The translations under genes were made by a program, and so were the position numbers. The notes under the pieces are model-generated. The model saw only the letters and a program-made list of their open reading frames with translations, had not been told where the DNA came from and ran no database searches. 6,722 bases of DNA from Dehalococcoidia bacterium. GTDB lineage: Bacteria > Chloroflexota > Dehalococcoidia > UBA6926. Shown in pieces: positions 5,960-6,722 of this stretch; within the stretch, counting starts at the first letter, position 1; the number at the start of each line of letters is the position of its first letter. The stretch covers positions 1 to 6,722 of the forward strand of contig JAPYRO010000065.1 of the NCBI GenBank assembly GCA_029941095.1. The letters are read 5' to 3'.

Positions 5960-6722
5960 TTAATCAGGCTTTTTTTTCGATCTCGGCCCGAATGGCTCTG
6001 GTTGGAACGGTTCGTCACGCTTCCTTATAAAAGCACGCAAACCTCCTTCTTTTCTAGCATCTTCAAGTGGTTTAGAAAATTCTTCTCTTTTCGATACTAT
6101 GACAGCAGCCGCTAATTCCGAATTCAATCTTAAGGCATTATGTAGACCCATCACTTGAAGTCCCTTCATTGCAATCGCCAAATTGATTTTTACAGTTTCA
6201 GGTGAAACTTTAGCGAGCCTTTCAACGAAAAGAAACGCCTTTTCAAGAGCATCGTCTTTGGTTTCAACAACTTCATTAAGGAGTCCGATTCTCATAGCCT
6301 CTTCAGCATCTATATGATCACCTGTCAGCGCATATCTAAGTCCATTCTTATAACCGGCATGGAGAATCCACGAAAAATTATCGTCGGAAATCATTCTCAC
6401 TTCAACTTGGCCAAAGACCGCATCTGATGCGGCAATGGTTAGGTGGCTAGTTAAAGCATACCAAGACCCTCCTCCCATACACCATCCACTAACAACAGCT
6501 ATGATTGGAGTAGTCATTTCATCAATGATCCGTGCGATTCTGCCATGTTCTTTTTGCCAGAATCGAGTCCTCCATGTATCAATAACTTCTGCTACACTTT
6601 TTCCTTCGGGGAGACCTGCAGGCCATACATACTCTACTTGAGCATTAATATCAAAACCTGCTGAAAATGCTGCGCCTGCCCCTGTTAAGACTATCCCTCG
6701 GACCTCCGGATCAGCATCTGCT
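5960..6722 (-). CDS. Crotonase / enoyl-CoA hydratase-isomerase family protein (5' end outside window)
   Basis: The frame is open from the right edge to the TAA at 5960, giving 253 residues. An ATG at 6517 lies inside the domain and is not the start, because conserved crotonase sequence continues upstream of it. Visible residue 1 is the GCA codon at 6721. VRGIVLTGAGAAFSAGFDI (7-25) carries the first oxyanion-hole segment and GWCMGGGSWYAL (79-90) the second; both bind the acyl-CoA thioester. AVFGQVEV follows (101-108), then the helical C-terminus. Perhaps 10-40 residues are missing. The glutamate of FGQxE (E107) is kept, but the first hydratase glutamate, expected just after GGG as in GGGCEL, is W87 here. 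A classical 2-enoyl-CoA hydratase is therefore doubtful; an isomerase, hydrolase, decarboxylase or other acyl-CoA activity is as likely. The protein ends in a basic tail coded by a run of eight A (SKKKPD). A role in fatty-acid or aromatic-acid degradation is inferred. Confidence 0.9.
   Translation of the reverse strand, partial: ADADPEVRGIVLTGAGAAFSAGFDINAQVEYVWPAGLPEGKSVAEVIDTWRTRFWQKEHGRIARIIDEMTTPIIAVVSGWCMGGGSWYALTSHLTIAASDAVFGQVEVRMISDDNFSWILHAGYKNGLRYALTGDHIDAEEAMRIGLLNEVVETKDDALEKAFLFVERLAKVSPETVKINLAIAMKGLQVMGLHNALRLNSELAAAVIVSKREEFSKPLEDARKEGGLRAFIRKRDEPFQPEPFGPRSKKKPD

Noticed and set aside
5963..5983. Slippery A-AAA-AAG heptamer in phase at the end of the crotonase gene, followed by a hairpin, as in programmed -1 frameshifting.
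   Set aside because: A -1 shift would add only one altered residue before a TGA, so no useful alternative product would result. The A-run simply codes for a lysine tail.
5845..6030. A 61-codon plus-strand frame crossing the lipoprotein-crotonase gap.
   Set aside because: It overlaps both genes antisense, has no family-like motif and no ribosome binding site that stands out.
5960..6517. Reading the crotonase as a complete 185-residue protein starting at the ATG at 6517.
   Set aside because: The frame continues upstream to the window edge with the conserved first oxyanion-hole segment (FSAGFDI), so this Met is internal.

Overview
This 6.7-kb window is AT-rich bacterial chromosomal DNA. It carries six protein genes, all on the minus strand, packed with gaps of 26 to 168 bases. 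Both outermost genes are cut by the window edges. I see no tRNA or rRNA gene, CRISPR array, transposase, phage gene or long repeat. The gene mix is an exonuclease/DinG-type helicase, a small PHP phosphoesterase, an ACS-like MFS transporter, an FmdB-type zinc ribbon, a thioredoxin-fold lipoprotein and a crotonase. It fits a free-living heterotroph. A low-G+C marine Chloroflexota lineage (SAR202-like) is my best guess from the style of the DinG fusion and the redoxin lipoprotein, but this is weak inference and no marker gene is present.

In the direction of transcription (right to left) the layout is as follows. A crotonase/enoyl-CoA hydratase-family gene (5960 to beyond 6722, N-terminus missing) ends in a small hairpin followed by a T-rich tract. 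A secreted lipoprotein with a C-terminal thioredoxin-like domain follows (4906-5859). Next is an FmdB-family zinc-ribbon gene (4598-4831) with its own near-consensus sigma70-type promoter (4865-4893) and a 10-bp inverted repeat over its stop codon. A 168-base gap leads to a 12-helix MFS transporter (3218-4429). A PHP-domain phosphoesterase (2482-3153) follows after 64 bases. Then, after only 26 bases, comes a GTG-started DEDDh exonuclease-DinG helicase fusion that runs off the left edge (2455 to 1).

The clearest functional pair is PHP plus exonuclease/DinG: tight spacing and a ribosome binding site in the short gap suggest co-transcription and possibly a joint role in nucleic-acid or nucleotide processing. 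The other genes look like independent housekeeping or metabolic units. I found no convincing new multi-gene system. The most notable points are residue-level departures: only three cysteines where DinG helicases normally have four iron-sulfur ligands, a CX4C motif and histidine cluster in the lipoprotein, and a tryptophan where classical enoyl-CoA hydratases have a catalytic glutamate.
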